A stretch of 64,000 nucleotides of DNA from an uncultured Christensenellaceae bacterium (GCA_944383895.1 CALWRH010000001.1:185199-249198); one strand, 5' to 3'. Positions 29,383 through 37,934 are shown, counted from the first letter of the stretch. The notes: generated by a model from the letters alone, not told the origin. Numbers and translations: made by a program.

Positions 29383-29462
29383 ACCGTTCTCCTTCTTAAA
29401 ATGTAATAATTGTAACGCCCGAAAATCTTCTTCAAGGCGCGTTGCGCGTAAGTCTGTTTCAT
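29379..29462 (-). CDS. Small basic protein of 27 residues in the phage operon
   Basis: A short frame reading MKQTYAQRALKKIFGRYNYY followed by ILRRRTV. Its ATG (29462) overlaps the stop codon of the upstream 118-residue gene, and its stop overlaps the ATG of the downstream coiled-coil gene; both junctions are ATGA. A strong ribosome binding site, AAAAGGAGGG, stands nine bases before its start. The product is strongly basic (eight Lys/Arg, no acidic residue). It fills the only gap in an otherwise gapless stretch of the operon. Standard length cut-offs would miss it. Function unknown. Confidence 0.65.
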   Translation of the reverse strand: MKQTYAQRALKKIFGRYNYYILRRRTV

Positions 29463-29815
29463 ATCCTCAGCCCTCCTTTTGCCTTGATACACAGCCTGAC
29501 TTCAGTCGCGACCGTCGCTGCGGTAAACGTCAGGACATGTCGTGTCCTGCCGAGGTTTTCTATCTCTTTGCGCCATATCCTTCCTGTCGCCGTAGCAAAA
29601 GCGGCGTCGTCGAGCTTTACGTCTATATCGCAGACTTCTCCGTATACGGCTATCTCGAGATCCAGACTTCCTGTACACCACAGAGTGACACTATGCGGCT
29701 TTTCGGCATCAAGTCTGTCGAGCACTTCGACAAATTCGACGTCCCTATTGTTATAGACGTATTCAGCCGTTTCGAGAGCCTGTTTCGCAGTACGTTCAAT
29801 TCTCGAAATATTCAT
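29459..29815 (-). CDS. Phage-cluster hypothetical protein, 118 residues
   Basis: A small soluble protein with a helical N-terminus (SRIERTAKQALETAEYVYNN) and beta-rich remainder (VTLWCTGSLDLEIAVYGEV). Its ATG overlaps the stop of the hub-like gene (29815-29812). It is not recognised. Position suggests a virion assembly or neck role. Similarity to a known head-tail completion protein cannot be judged by eye. Confidence 0.65.
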   Translation of the reverse strand: MNISRIERTAKQALETAEYVYNNRDVEFVEVLDRLDAEKPHSVTLWCTGSLDLEIAVYGEVCDIDVKLDDAAFATATGRIWRKEIENLGRTRHVLTFTAATVATEVRLCIKAKGGLRI

Positions 29816-31272
29816 CTGTCCCTCCTCATAAAGTCAACCGTGATACCGAAAGGCTTGATCTTCACGTCAGACACCGAGCATTTGATGTAAAAATCGAAAC
29901 ACATACCGCTTTTACCTATCGCCGCGTATTTTTTAGACGGATCGAGATGATATTCGGTCGCTTTTCCGTCCGCGACGACTCCAAGAACAAAAGGAGTATC
30001 CGTGCAGTAGTCAACGCCGAGCACATACTTTTTATTGACGTGCTCGTTAAAATCGACGTCCTTTATCAGCCAATATCTGAACGGCGGCTCACTGAAGAAT
30101 CTGCCTTTGTCGTTTACTTCGGCAACGCAGTCCGAAATAGCGGACAACGCGAGCACGCAGTTTTGTCTTGTGCCCGCAAGCACGCACATATCGCGTATCT
30201 TCGCGCCGCGGTATATCTCCGTCGTGCCCTTTTCTGTATCGACTACGACGAGCACGTTGGGTCCGTCCTCGTTGGAGGTATAGTCGTAAATACCGTCTTC
30301 GTGCTCTTTGTCAAAAGTCAGATAGTACCTGCCTCCGCAATAGAGCGCCCTGAGATCCTCTGCGTCTTTGACAAGATCGTCAAGCCTGTCAGTAAGCCTG
30401 GTAACGTCATAGCCGTCCATAGAGAACAGTCCGTCGCTCGTAACGAACATGACAAGCGCGCCGCAAACCGTTATCGTATCCTTGTATATCCTGCCGCAAT
30501 CGCAATGCACGCGCTTTATCGTAAACTGCAGCTGATCTGCATAAGCAGTCAGTCTGTATATGCCGTACTCGCAGAAAATGTAAATGTAGTCTTCGAAACT
30601 GAGCACTCTCAAAACTTCGCCGAGCGAGCCGTCCAGCGATATATAACCGCCCTCGTCGAGAGAAACGTTCCAATTATAAGGATCGAAAGCGTCCGAAAAC
30701 CAGACGCTCGTGCGCACTCCGTCCACGACGGCGTAAACTCTCTCGTAATGAGTGCAAAGGTCGGTTATAGCAAGCGCGTCGGCGGCAAACTGTCCGCCTT
30801 GCGCGCTCATGACGTACAGTCCGTCGCCTCCTCCGCCGAGCAGCATGAGATCGTTATCTTCGTGAAGGTATCCGGTCGCCGAAGTGAATTGTCTGTCCAT
30901 ACTGACGTTCTCCGCCCATTGCTGATCTTTGCCGAGTCTTATATACGTCAGCTTGTCGGGAGCGGACAAAAAAAGGCACTCGTAAGGACCGTTCTCATTG
31001 CTGAGTTTTCCGCAGAACAATCTGGCGTCTGCATATCCGTCGGGCACGGGCGGAATCTCATAATCCGTTCCGTCTTCGCATTTATAAGAGAATTTTCCAA
31101 GTCCTACGCCGCCTGTCAGCGTGTTGTTTTCAAAACCGAAATTGTATACGTCTTCGCAGTAATCGCAAGGCAGAGTGTTTACGCTCGAAGTCTTGTCAAA
31201 GCCTTTGAAAGAAGAAAACCTGTAACGTTTTCTCGTCGGTTTGTCGACTGAAAACTTTTTTTCGTAAAACAT
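29812..31272 (-). CDS. Phage neck/tail hub protein, P22 gp10-like candidate
   Basis: A 486-residue beta-rich protein beginning MFYEKKFSVDKPTRKRYRF. The repeated short strands with GGG turns (LMLLGGGGDGLYVMS, YIFCEYGIYRLTA, VMFVTSDGLFSMDGYDV) suggest a beta-propeller. In P22-like phages the plug/hub protein gp10 is of about this size and follows gp4, as here. The start at 31272 overlaps the preceding stop (TGATG); a longer frame to 31404 lies inside the upstream gene and is rejected. The gp10 assignment is inference from order, length and fold appearance. Confidence 0.55.
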   Translation of the reverse strand: MFYEKKFSVDKPTRKRYRFSSFKGFDKTSSVNTLPCDYCEDVYNFGFENNTLTGGVGLGKFSYKCEDGTDYEIPPVPDGYADARLFCGKLSNENGPYECLFLSAPDKLTYIRLGKDQQWAENVSMDRQFTSATGYLHEDNDLMLLGGGGDGLYVMSAQGGQFAADALAITDLCTHYERVYAVVDGVRTSVWFSDAFDPYNWNVSLDEGGYISLDGSLGEVLRVLSFEDYIYIFCEYGIYRLTAYADQLQFTIKRVHCDCGRIYKDTITVCGALVMFVTSDGLFSMDGYDVTRLTDRLDDLVKDAEDLRALYCGGRYYLTFDKEHEDGIYDYTSNEDGPNVLVVVDTEKGTTEIYRGAKIRDMCVLAGTRQNCVLALSAISDCVAEVNDKGRFFSEPPFRYWLIKDVDFNEHVNKKYVLGVDYCTDTPFVLGVVADGKATEYHLDPSKKYAAIGKSGMCFDFYIKCSVSDVKIKPFGITVDFMRRDR

Positions 31273-31814
31273 CAGTACCACCCCCGCGATTTTATAGTCA
31301 CGCTTCGGGAAGGACGCACGCAAGAACGCATATCTTCTCTGAATCTCTCCGCAAACCCTTCGCTTTGCTCGTACATGCCCGATATCATTGAGTACTCCGC
31401 GCATACGCCGAGTGCGAGAGTTTTTTCGCTGACTGCGGGATCGACGTCACAGTCCTCGCCTATCTTTACCTGCGACGGAAGATAGCGGTATGCGATCTTC
31501 AGTCTGCCGTTTACGTCGACGTTGCAGCTGAACGAGCGTTGTCTGAAACTTATCTTATTGCCGTCTTTGTCTTTGACCGACACGATCCTGCTGACCCTTC
31601 TCGGGATCTGTTCGTAGGAGAATCTGTTGTCTTCTGCCACTACTTCGCACTCGTCGACAAGCGGCAGATACTCCTGCGCGATTTCGGTAAGCATTATGTT
31701 GACACATCTTTCAAGCAGTTTTATTTTGTCGTCCTGCGCCTTGTCCTTTCCCGCGTCGTAGTCGTTTTCTCCGAGATACGCGAGAGCGGCATTGATTACC
31801 TCTTCAACTTTCAT
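31272..31814 (-). CDS. Phage head-tail connector (adaptor) protein candidate, P22 gp4-like
   Basis: A 180-residue, largely helical protein (EEVINAALAYLGENDYD at the N-terminus, LGVCAEYSMISGMYEQSEGFAERF near the C-terminus) with a central beta segment. Size and location between the capsid gene and the hub-like gene match portal-adaptor proteins such as P22 gp4. The start has an AAAAGGAGG ribosome binding site placed just after a transcription-terminator-like hairpin. Confidence 0.6.
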   Translation of the reverse strand: MKVEEVINAALAYLGENDYDAGKDKAQDDKIKLLERCVNIMLTEIAQEYLPLVDECEVVAEDNRFSYEQIPRRVSRIVSVKDKDGNKISFRQRSFSCNVDVNGRLKIAYRYLPSQVKIGEDCDVDPAVSEKTLALGVCAEYSMISGMYEQSEGFAERFREDMRSCVRPSRSVTIKSRGWY

Positions 31815-31831
31815 TTTGCCTCCTTTTGAAA

Positions 31832-31852
31832 AAGGGCGGAAAATCCGCCCTT
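31832..31852 (-). terminator. Internal terminator-like hairpin in the phage operon
   Basis: A perfect 9-bp stem (AAGGGCGGA, 3-base loop, TCCGCCCTT) followed on the minus strand by further T residues (five in a row at the stem's end). It lies in the 42-base gap between the 105-residue gene and the connector gene. It would reduce transcription of connector and tail genes relative to the capsid gene. Confidence 0.65.
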
Positions 31853-31856
31853 CCTT

Positions 31857-32174
31857 TTATATGCGCAAACCGTCAAGCGCCTTTTTTGCCGCCTCTTCTA
31901 CGGCTCTTTTTTCCGCCGAGGCGTTTGCCTTCTCAATCTCTTCGAGAAGTTCGTCGATACGCTCGATCCTCGTCTTGCGTACATAGTCAACAGCGCGGCT
32001 GTCAAGCCTGTCAAAAGGCAATACTACCTGAAGACTGTTGTCGTCAGCGCTCCTGACTTCGAATTTTCTACTTTCCCCGTTATAGTAGATTTTGTATTTG
32101 TCGTCTATGCTTTTTATTCTGTCCGCAACCGAGAACAAGTCGTTTTCGACGGCAATCAGGCGCCCGTTATTCAC
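31857..32174 (-). CDS. Phage-cluster hypothetical protein, 105 residues
   Basis: A soluble 105-residue protein: beta-rich first half (YKIYYNGESRKFEVRSADD), helical, lysine/glutamate-rich second half (RIDELLEEIEKANASAEKRA). Its ATG overlaps the major capsid protein stop (ATGA), so it is translationally coupled to it. It may be a capsid-associated or decoration factor by position only; no family is recognised. Confidence 0.6.
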   Translation of the reverse strand: MNNGRLIAVENDLFSVADRIKSIDDKYKIYYNGESRKFEVRSADDNSLQVVLPFDRLDSRAVDYVRKTRIERIDELLEEIEKANASAEKRAVEEAAKKALDGLRI

Positions 32175-33340
32175 GCGGTTATTCCGGACAGCTTGTACTG
32201 ACCTATCGGCTTGTCGCAGATAAGGTCCGCGTATTTGACGAGAGTTGCGGAATAGGTTGCGCTACCCGCTTTCTGCTTTATGACTCTGCCGCCGTCGCCC
32301 TCGAGCCATCTCCAGTCGCAAAGCTGATGCAACTTGAAATCGCCCGTATTGAGCATGTACATCGTGCCGTCTTCGACAAACTTGTCTGCGACTACGGGAA
32401 TACCGTTGAACGTTACTGCTTTGTAACCGCCGTCGAGGTTCATGTAGTCGAGATTCATACGCGAGCTCATGCAGTTGTCGAGATAGAATCTTCTGACGTC
32501 ATAAGCGCATACGATCATATCGATAACGCCGCCCGAAACCTCTTCTACTTCGTCGATCGCACTCTGCATGCCGACGAAAGATATAGCTCCGACGTTGTCT
32601 TTGCTGCCGCTCTTCATCCACTCTCTGCCGCTTCTCGCAAGTCCGTAGAGATCTTTGTCCGAGAAGATAGCGCCGAGGCCCGTGAGTTCGTTGTCCTTAG
32701 AACCCTGTACGGTAAGGTAGTCGCCGTCTGCAACCGTACCGCCGCTTACTCCGCCGAACGTAACGGTTTTGGTCGCTCTGTCGACGGACGTGATCCTGAC
32801 GCCCTTGAGCCCTTCGCGGACGGTGTTCATGCTGCCGTCGTAAACGTCCACGACCATGCCTTCCATAAGATTTTTTACGCTCTTGACGACGATCTTGTTG
32901 TTTGCGCCGCCCTGTGCGGAAACGGTAGCGATCTTGCCCGAACCGTCACCGTAAAGCATTCTGCCCAGATTGAATTTGGACGCTTTAAGCAAGCCTTCCA
33001 TTTCTGCATCGAGCAGGTTTACGAACGCGCCGACGCTGTTCTGCGACGCTCTTATCGCCTTGTCGGACAATTCGATCGTGCCGTACAGGTTCTTGAGTTC
33101 GAGTCTGAAACGGTCGTAGTTGTTAGCTGCGGCTGCGGGAAGATCGCCCGTTTCGGTACCTGCTCCGATACCGCCGTTGAGTCCGTAAGGCACGAGCTTT
33201 ACTATTTCTTTGCCCCATACGTCGGAGCTCGTCTGCTTGATCTTTGCAAGAAGGGGGTTTACGCCCACGTTCAGCTGATTTGCCACGACTCCGAGATATA
33301 CGGTCTTGAGTGCCTTTTCGGCTGTTTCCATTGTTACCAT
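32171..33340 (-). CDS. Phage major capsid protein
   Basis: A 389-residue protein with features of HK97-fold coat proteins of the P22/N4-gp56-like type. The N-terminal helix is VANQLNVGVNPLLAKI, followed by a glycine-rich loop (YGLNGGIGAGTETGDLP), then ELKNLYGTIELSDKAIRAS, and a C-terminal P-domain/A-domain segment with NGIPVVADKFVEDGTMYMLN. It follows the scaffold-like gene and has the strongest ribosome binding site of the cluster (AGGAGG, nine bases from ATG), in keeping with high expression. Confidence 0.8.
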   Translation of the reverse strand: MVTMETAEKALKTVYLGVVANQLNVGVNPLLAKIKQTSSDVWGKEIVKLVPYGLNGGIGAGTETGDLPAAAANNYDRFRLELKNLYGTIELSDKAIRASQNSVGAFVNLLDAEMEGLLKASKFNLGRMLYGDGSGKIATVSAQGGANNKIVVKSVKNLMEGMVVDVYDGSMNTVREGLKGVRITSVDRATKTVTFGGVSGGTVADGDYLTVQGSKDNELTGLGAIFSDKDLYGLARSGREWMKSGSKDNVGAISFVGMQSAIDEVEEVSGGVIDMIVCAYDVRRFYLDNCMSSRMNLDYMNLDGGYKAVTFNGIPVVADKFVEDGTMYMLNTGDFKLHQLCDWRWLEGDGGRVIKQKAGSATYSATLVKYADLICDKPIGQYKLSGITA

Positions 33341-33343
33341 ATT

Positions 33344-34066
33344 TTATATCCTCCTGTTTGCGAGCATATTTTTTACTATACCGCCCGCCTCGCGTATGCT
33401 CCTTGGTCGCGACGGCGGCGTGACGTGAGTTCTTCCGCTTGCGGCAATCGTGCGCGGAGCCTGCACATCCATATTTCTTCGGAGAAAATCTTCTATTATC
33501 CTGTCCCTCACTCTGTCGTTGCCGTAGACGTATTTTTCGAGAAATTCTTCGTCGCCGACAAGTTCTTCGTAAGGTCTGTCCGCTTTCTGAAGGACGTCGA
33601 AATACGCCTTTTCAAGGCAGTCTTTTCTCTGAGAAAGTTCTGCGTTCGATGCAAGCGTCTTTGCGATGTCTTTTGCGTATCTTGCGGCAGAGGGATATTT
33701 TGACATAAACTGCTCAACCGTGTTGTCCCAGTCAGGCGATTCGTAAAGCGGAGTTCTCGCCGCATCGCTGTCGTTTACCGTCGGCAACTCTGTATTCTGC
33801 CCGTCCGGTCGCGACGACGGCGGCTCCGTTTCGCAAGGTGTCGCATGACATGCCGATTCTGCTCTCGCAGTTTCGAGAGCGCGGCTGAGCTGTGCGTTCT
33901 GCTGGCATTTTTTAGTAAACTCTCTTTGCAGATTGTCGTATGCCTTCTCAAGTTCGTCTGCCGTGGCGAACTTATTGCAAAAGGCGGGTTTTTCCTTGTC
34001 CGCGACGTCAGCTGTATCAGCTGCATCGAGGGGGACGTTTTCCGTTTGTTTTTGCATTTCTTCCAT
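33344..34066 (-). CDS. Phage scaffold-like protein
   Basis: A 240-residue hydrophilic protein located directly before the capsid gene, the usual place of scaffold genes. The N-terminal half has a helical ELEKAYDNLQREFTKK segment and a proline/serine/threonine-rich linker. A helical segment (MSKYPSAARYAKDIAKTL) follows, then a basic C-terminus (PPSRPRSIREAGGIVKNMLANRRI) that could bind the coat protein. There is no protease motif. The assignment is from position, composition and charge distribution. Confidence 0.65.
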   Translation of the reverse strand: MEEMQKQTENVPLDAADTADVADKEKPAFCNKFATADELEKAYDNLQREFTKKCQQNAQLSRALETARAESACHATPCETEPPSSRPDGQNTELPTVNDSDAARTPLYESPDWDNTVEQFMSKYPSAARYAKDIAKTLASNAELSQRKDCLEKAYFDVLQKADRPYEELVGDEEFLEKYVYGNDRVRDRIIEDFLRRNMDVQAPRTIAASGRTHVTPPSRPRSIREAGGIVKNMLANRRI

Positions 34067-34080
34067 ATATTTTCTCCCTG

Positions 34081-35979
34081 TCAGTCTTTATTAGCGTTTT
34101 CCTGATTTGCGGCAGAAAGCGTCTTGGCTGCCGCGGACTCGTCCATCATTTCGAACATCTGATGTTCTTTGATGTGCGCGTCCATAAGTCCGTATAGTTT
34201 TTTGTCTTTAAGCACGCTCTCTTCGAGCAGACACTTTATGTGCTCGGTTATGTGTATAGAGTGATCGTCGTAAGGGCACGCGGAGATCTGCTCTTTGCCC
34301 AGCGAAAGATTTTCCTTCATCGCGCGTTTTCTCTGCGTTTCGTCCACGTCTTTCGCGCTTTCCCAATTGCCTATGCCGAGCATCTCGAGTACCTTGACTT
34401 TGGTGCGCGGACTCATCGTTCCGTCTGCCTCTGTCAGCACTCCCATGCGTATGAGTTCGAGCACCATGCTGCGCTTTTCACCGACGGTTTCCGTAACGTC
34501 GTCCTGAGTATTGAACACGAGGTCTTCGCATTGCAGATCGTTTCCGTTGAAATAAGTGAGCTCGGGCTCTCCGTTTTCTCCCGAGATACGCTTGAGTCTT
34601 TTCTCGGTAGCGAACTGCTTATAAAGATAAAGCATTATCCTGCACACTCTTTTGATGCAGATCCTGAGCGACGCCGTAGAAAGCGACATACGCGTATCGT
34701 CCTGATTAACGAGAAGAGATATTGCCTTTCCCGACATGTTGCCGTAAGTCTGAGAGTATTTGCTCAGTTCGCTGACTCCGCTCACGGTAACGAATTCGCT
34801 CAAAAGTCTCTCCTCTTCGTAAGTAAAATCCGCAGGCACGCTGCCCGTTTCTATAAATCTCGGTATATTTGATCCCTGACGGTATATAAGCACTTTACCC
34901 GGCGACAATCCTTCCTCTTCCAGATTGTCCATATCCACACTGCCGTCTTCGACCGCGAGTATGCCCATAGAAATACGGTTGAGATATTCGTGTTTTCTGT
35001 TCTTTACGGCATTGTAACTGCGCTGAAGAGGTATCATCCTTTCGACTACCGAAGTGCCGAAAAAACTGCCGACCTTTTTAATGCAGTTTGTCTGTGCGAA
35101 CGGAAATCCTCTTCTTTGCTGAACGTCGGTGATATACGGCAGATCGCCGTAATAGAGAAGCTTGTCGCCTGCTACGATAACAAGCTCTCCCGAAGGTTTA
35201 TCCTTGGTGGGTCTTGTATATCTTTCTATCACTACCGCATATCCGTCCACTTTTGAAGAGATAACGTTTCCTACGCTTGCGTTGTATCCGAGTCCTCCTG
35301 CGACAGCAGCGTTGTCGAGAGTGAAAACGTTGACTTCTTCTCCTTCTGTTCTGACTCCCCACCTGTCCTCTATCTCGCTCACGGGATAGGCTTTAGCGTG
35401 TATGATGCTATTGCACTCTTCAAGTGATCCCGCGCACACGTTGTCGGGAAAAATTTCGAACGGAGGAACAACAGTTATACGAACATCTCCTACACTGACA
35501 GGATTTTTTCCTTTATCGTTGCAAAGAACGTCGCCCATATCCTTATCCCATACGACTTTGAAAAAGCACGATCCCGTTACTTCGCTCCAGGCGACCGCGT
35601 CGTTGATGAGCGAGGACAGCTCGTTCTGCTCTGCGACCGCGCTGATAAGCGCAGTTGAAAGCTTTGCTGCCTGTATATCCGATTCGTCTGTAGAGAACGG
35701 TCTGACAGTAAGTCCCGTATTCACTCTTGTTAGCTTGGACATACGCGTCTCGAGTACCGACGCGATGTGATTGTACACCTCGCGCTCCTGCCAGAAGTAC
35801 TGCTTGCCGAACTCCTCCACTTCACCTGTCGGCATGATCTGCATATATTGATTTCCGTTTACGAAATTCATATTGAGCTGCCATTGAAGTTCGAGTGGTT
35901 TTCTGTCCTCTCTTCGCCTTTCGTAGTCCTTTCTGACTTCTGCGACTATATCTTCGGCAAATAATTTCTTATCTTTCAT
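34081..35979 (-). CDS. Phage portal protein, P22-type
   Basis: A 632-residue portal protein, the dodecameric ring at the DNA-packaging vertex. Length and content fit the P22-like portal family: an N-terminal helical wing (DYERRREDRKPLELQWQLNMNF), NHIASVLETRMSKLTRV, the region with VTGSCFFKVVWDKDMG, then PFEIFPDNV, and a long C-terminal helical part. The ATG at 35979 follows GGGGAGAGG; an in-frame extension to 36078 lies in the preceding gene and is excluded. The ORF is intact. Confidence 0.8.
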   Translation of the reverse strand: MKDKKLFAEDIVAEVRKDYERRREDRKPLELQWQLNMNFVNGNQYMQIMPTGEVEEFGKQYFWQEREVYNHIASVLETRMSKLTRVNTGLTVRPFSTDESDIQAAKLSTALISAVAEQNELSSLINDAVAWSEVTGSCFFKVVWDKDMGDVLCNDKGKNPVSVGDVRITVVPPFEIFPDNVCAGSLEECNSIIHAKAYPVSEIEDRWGVRTEGEEVNVFTLDNAAVAGGLGYNASVGNVISSKVDGYAVVIERYTRPTKDKPSGELVIVAGDKLLYYGDLPYITDVQQRRGFPFAQTNCIKKVGSFFGTSVVERMIPLQRSYNAVKNRKHEYLNRISMGILAVEDGSVDMDNLEEEGLSPGKVLIYRQGSNIPRFIETGSVPADFTYEEERLLSEFVTVSGVSELSKYSQTYGNMSGKAISLLVNQDDTRMSLSTASLRICIKRVCRIMLYLYKQFATEKRLKRISGENGEPELTYFNGNDLQCEDLVFNTQDDVTETVGEKRSMVLELIRMGVLTEADGTMSPRTKVKVLEMLGIGNWESAKDVDETQRKRAMKENLSLGKEQISACPYDDHSIHITEHIKCLLEESVLKDKKLYGLMDAHIKEHQMFEMMDESAAAKTLSAANQENANKD

Positions 35980-36193
35980 ACCCTCTCCCCGACGTTTTTT
36001 TGTTGAGCATGTTTTTAGGACTTTTGGGCGTAAGTATTTTGCCGATATGTCCATAAATTTCACGCATGCAATCTTCACACAGATTGAGCGAGTTGCGCTT
36101 GTCTCCGCTGTCGAGACAAAACTGATACGACGCGTTGTTTTTGCACGTCGGCATCTCGCATTTAGTCTTTACGCTTAGTTTTTGTACCTGCAT
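35969..36193 (-). CDS. Small zinc-ribbon-like protein in the phage cluster
   Basis: A 74-residue protein with two CxxC-like pairs, CEMPTCKNNASYQFC and CEDC, the pattern of a treble-clef or zinc-ribbon fold. It overlaps both neighbours (32 bases with the 99-residue gene upstream, 11 with the portal gene). It has a near-perfect AAAGGAGG ribosome binding site seven bases before ATG, which argues that it is real. Possible roles are DNA or terminase binding. It is not a recognised family. Confidence 0.65.
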   Translation of the reverse strand: MQVQKLSVKTKCEMPTCKNNASYQFCLDSGDKRNSLNLCEDCMREIYGHIGKILTPKSPKNMLNKKTSGRGYER

Positions 36194-36461
36194 TTTCTGC
36201 CTCCTTTAAGTTGATCTTTGCGAGCTCGGAGAGCAATCTCTCCTTGAGTTCTTTCAGTTGCTCGTCGGTATATCCTTCGAGCGGATTTTCGTCTGATCTT
36301 TCCAGCACCGCCTTTATCGCGGTCGTATCGGGCGGTATGTATTTTTTGGATATCTTGCATTTTGTTACTTCGTTGTCGCGATCGTATTCTTCGACTTTTT
36401 CTTCTACGAAATAACCTGTTGCCTTTTTCATAAGAATACTGTCTATCTTCTTTTTTCTCAT
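36162..36461 (-). CDS. Phage packaging-associated small protein, possible small terminase
   Basis: A 99-residue charged protein: a short beta segment (GYFVEEKVEEYDRDNEV), then the motif KKYIPPDTTAIKAVLE and a C-terminal helical tail with LTDEQ-like sequence (YTDEQLKELKERLLSELAKI). Similar small proteins accompany terminase genes in gut phages. Its ATG overlaps the large terminase stop (36461-36458). It is too short and lacks a clear HTH for confident assignment as TerS, and it lies after TerL rather than before it. Confidence 0.55.
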   Translation of the reverse strand: MRKKKIDSILMKKATGYFVEEKVEEYDRDNEVTKCKISKKYIPPDTTAIKAVLERSDENPLEGYTDEQLKELKERLLSELAKINLKEAENAGTKTKRKD

Positions 36462-37885
36462 AGTCCGCTCCGTTTGAGTTTGCTTATCAGCTTGTCTTTG
36501 TCCCGCTGTATCACCGTCTTTGCGGTTTTAGGCGGCTTTGTCGGCTCGGGCTTTGTCATAATGTAGTAGCGCAATGCATCGAGCGCGTGGTCGTCTTTCT
36601 TGACGGGCCTGTCACCGTTACCCCACCAATACGACTTGAGCTCCCTGATAAGGTTGACGCAGCAAGGGAATATCTTTATTCTGTCGGTTGCAAAATAAGA
36701 CTTTACTCTCGCTATGCCGCTGAAGAGATCTTTGTCGACGCGCGTATTTACCGCAATGCCTCTTTCGAAAAACAGATCCGCCACGCTTTTAGCGCTCGCA
36801 AGAGTTTTCTGCGTCGCCGCGCTGTCTATAAGAGCCTCGAGCCTTCCCTTACCGTCTCTGTGCCAGCCGAGCGAATCTGCCGTTTCGAATATCTTTTTTG
36901 CGTGATAGTCTATATCTCTGCCTGCCTCGTACCACTCTCCCACAACGTATACCACGCCGTCGTAATCGGTTGCAAAAAAAAGACACGCCAGCGGATTATT
37001 CAGACCGGGGTCTATGCTTATCGTGTCCTGCCACTCGAAAGGCACTGCAAACGGCGTTTCGAGAACATGCCTTGACGGATCGAATTCTCTGTACACAATT
37101 CCTTCCGACGCGCTGAATTTTCCGTAACGTCTCGAATTGAGCGTTTCTTCGTCCATACATCCGCTGAGTGCCGCCACTTCTTCGGGATCAAGAAAGGGAT
37201 TGTCTGCCCACTCCATCTGAGTGCACCATATCTCGTTGTCGCCGCCGCTGTTGAGATATATCAGATCGTACACCCATGTCAGCCCTTTAAGCGGCGTCAT
37301 TGTACCCCAAATCTCGCCTTTGCGGTCGAGGACTCGCATGCGGCACTCCTGATAGATATCGAGCGGCGGCTCTTCGTCGAACCATACAAAATCGAGCGAC
37401 GTACCCTGAAATTTTTCTCTGCCCTGATCGCAGCTTTTGAAAGCTATCTTGGATATTCCTCCCGACACGTTTTTAATGAGGATATAGTCTATAATGCCGT
37501 ACTGCGCACTCTCCTTGCGTCCAGACGACATGACGATATCTTCTATCCAATCGGGGTTGAGATAGCTAAGGAATTTGCTCTGTGCAACGTCTCTCTGCAC
37601 CTCGTAAGACAGAGAAACTATCCAGCCTTCAACGGCTCCTCTGTTTTTTCTGTACGGGTGGATACCCCTCGCCCACCATATCGCCTCTACCGCGCCGCAC
37701 TCGGTTTTTCCGCTTCTGTTGCCGCCGAAAACCCAGCGGTTGCGCTTTAGACACTTATGAAAAGCCATCTGTTTTTCGTGTATCTTCTCGCCCGTATTGT
37801 ATCTTTCGAGCCTGTTGTTGTCGTGGCGGCGTTTCTGCTCTCTTTCGATAGCGAGAATTTTCGCCAATATTTCTTTTTCAGTCAT
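36458..37885 (-). CDS. Phage terminase large subunit
   Basis: A 475-residue packaging motor. The ATPase has Walker A GGNRSGKT (residues 54-61) and Walker B VWFDEE (167-172). The C-terminal RNase H-like nuclease has its first acidic residue in SIDPGLNNP, a second in the ALIDSA region, and a final DHALDALRY motif. All core residues look intact, so the motor is potentially functional. It is the first gene of the leftward phage operon, with a GGAGG ribosome binding site before ATG at 37885. Confidence 0.92.
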   Translation of the reverse strand: MTEKEILAKILAIEREQKRRHDNNRLERYNTGEKIHEKQMAFHKCLKRNRWVFGGNRSGKTECGAVEAIWWARGIHPYRKNRGAVEGWIVSLSYEVQRDVAQSKFLSYLNPDWIEDIVMSSGRKESAQYGIIDYILIKNVSGGISKIAFKSCDQGREKFQGTSLDFVWFDEEPPLDIYQECRMRVLDRKGEIWGTMTPLKGLTWVYDLIYLNSGGDNEIWCTQMEWADNPFLDPEEVAALSGCMDEETLNSRRYGKFSASEGIVYREFDPSRHVLETPFAVPFEWQDTISIDPGLNNPLACLFFATDYDGVVYVVGEWYEAGRDIDYHAKKIFETADSLGWHRDGKGRLEALIDSAATQKTLASAKSVADLFFERGIAVNTRVDKDLFSGIARVKSYFATDRIKIFPCCVNLIRELKSYWWGNGDRPVKKDDHALDALRYYIMTKPEPTKPPKTAKTVIQRDKDKLISKLKRSGL

Positions 37886-37934
37886 ATTCCTCCGATAAAC
37901 GCTATATTTTTACAGTAAATAAGAATTTTTATTA

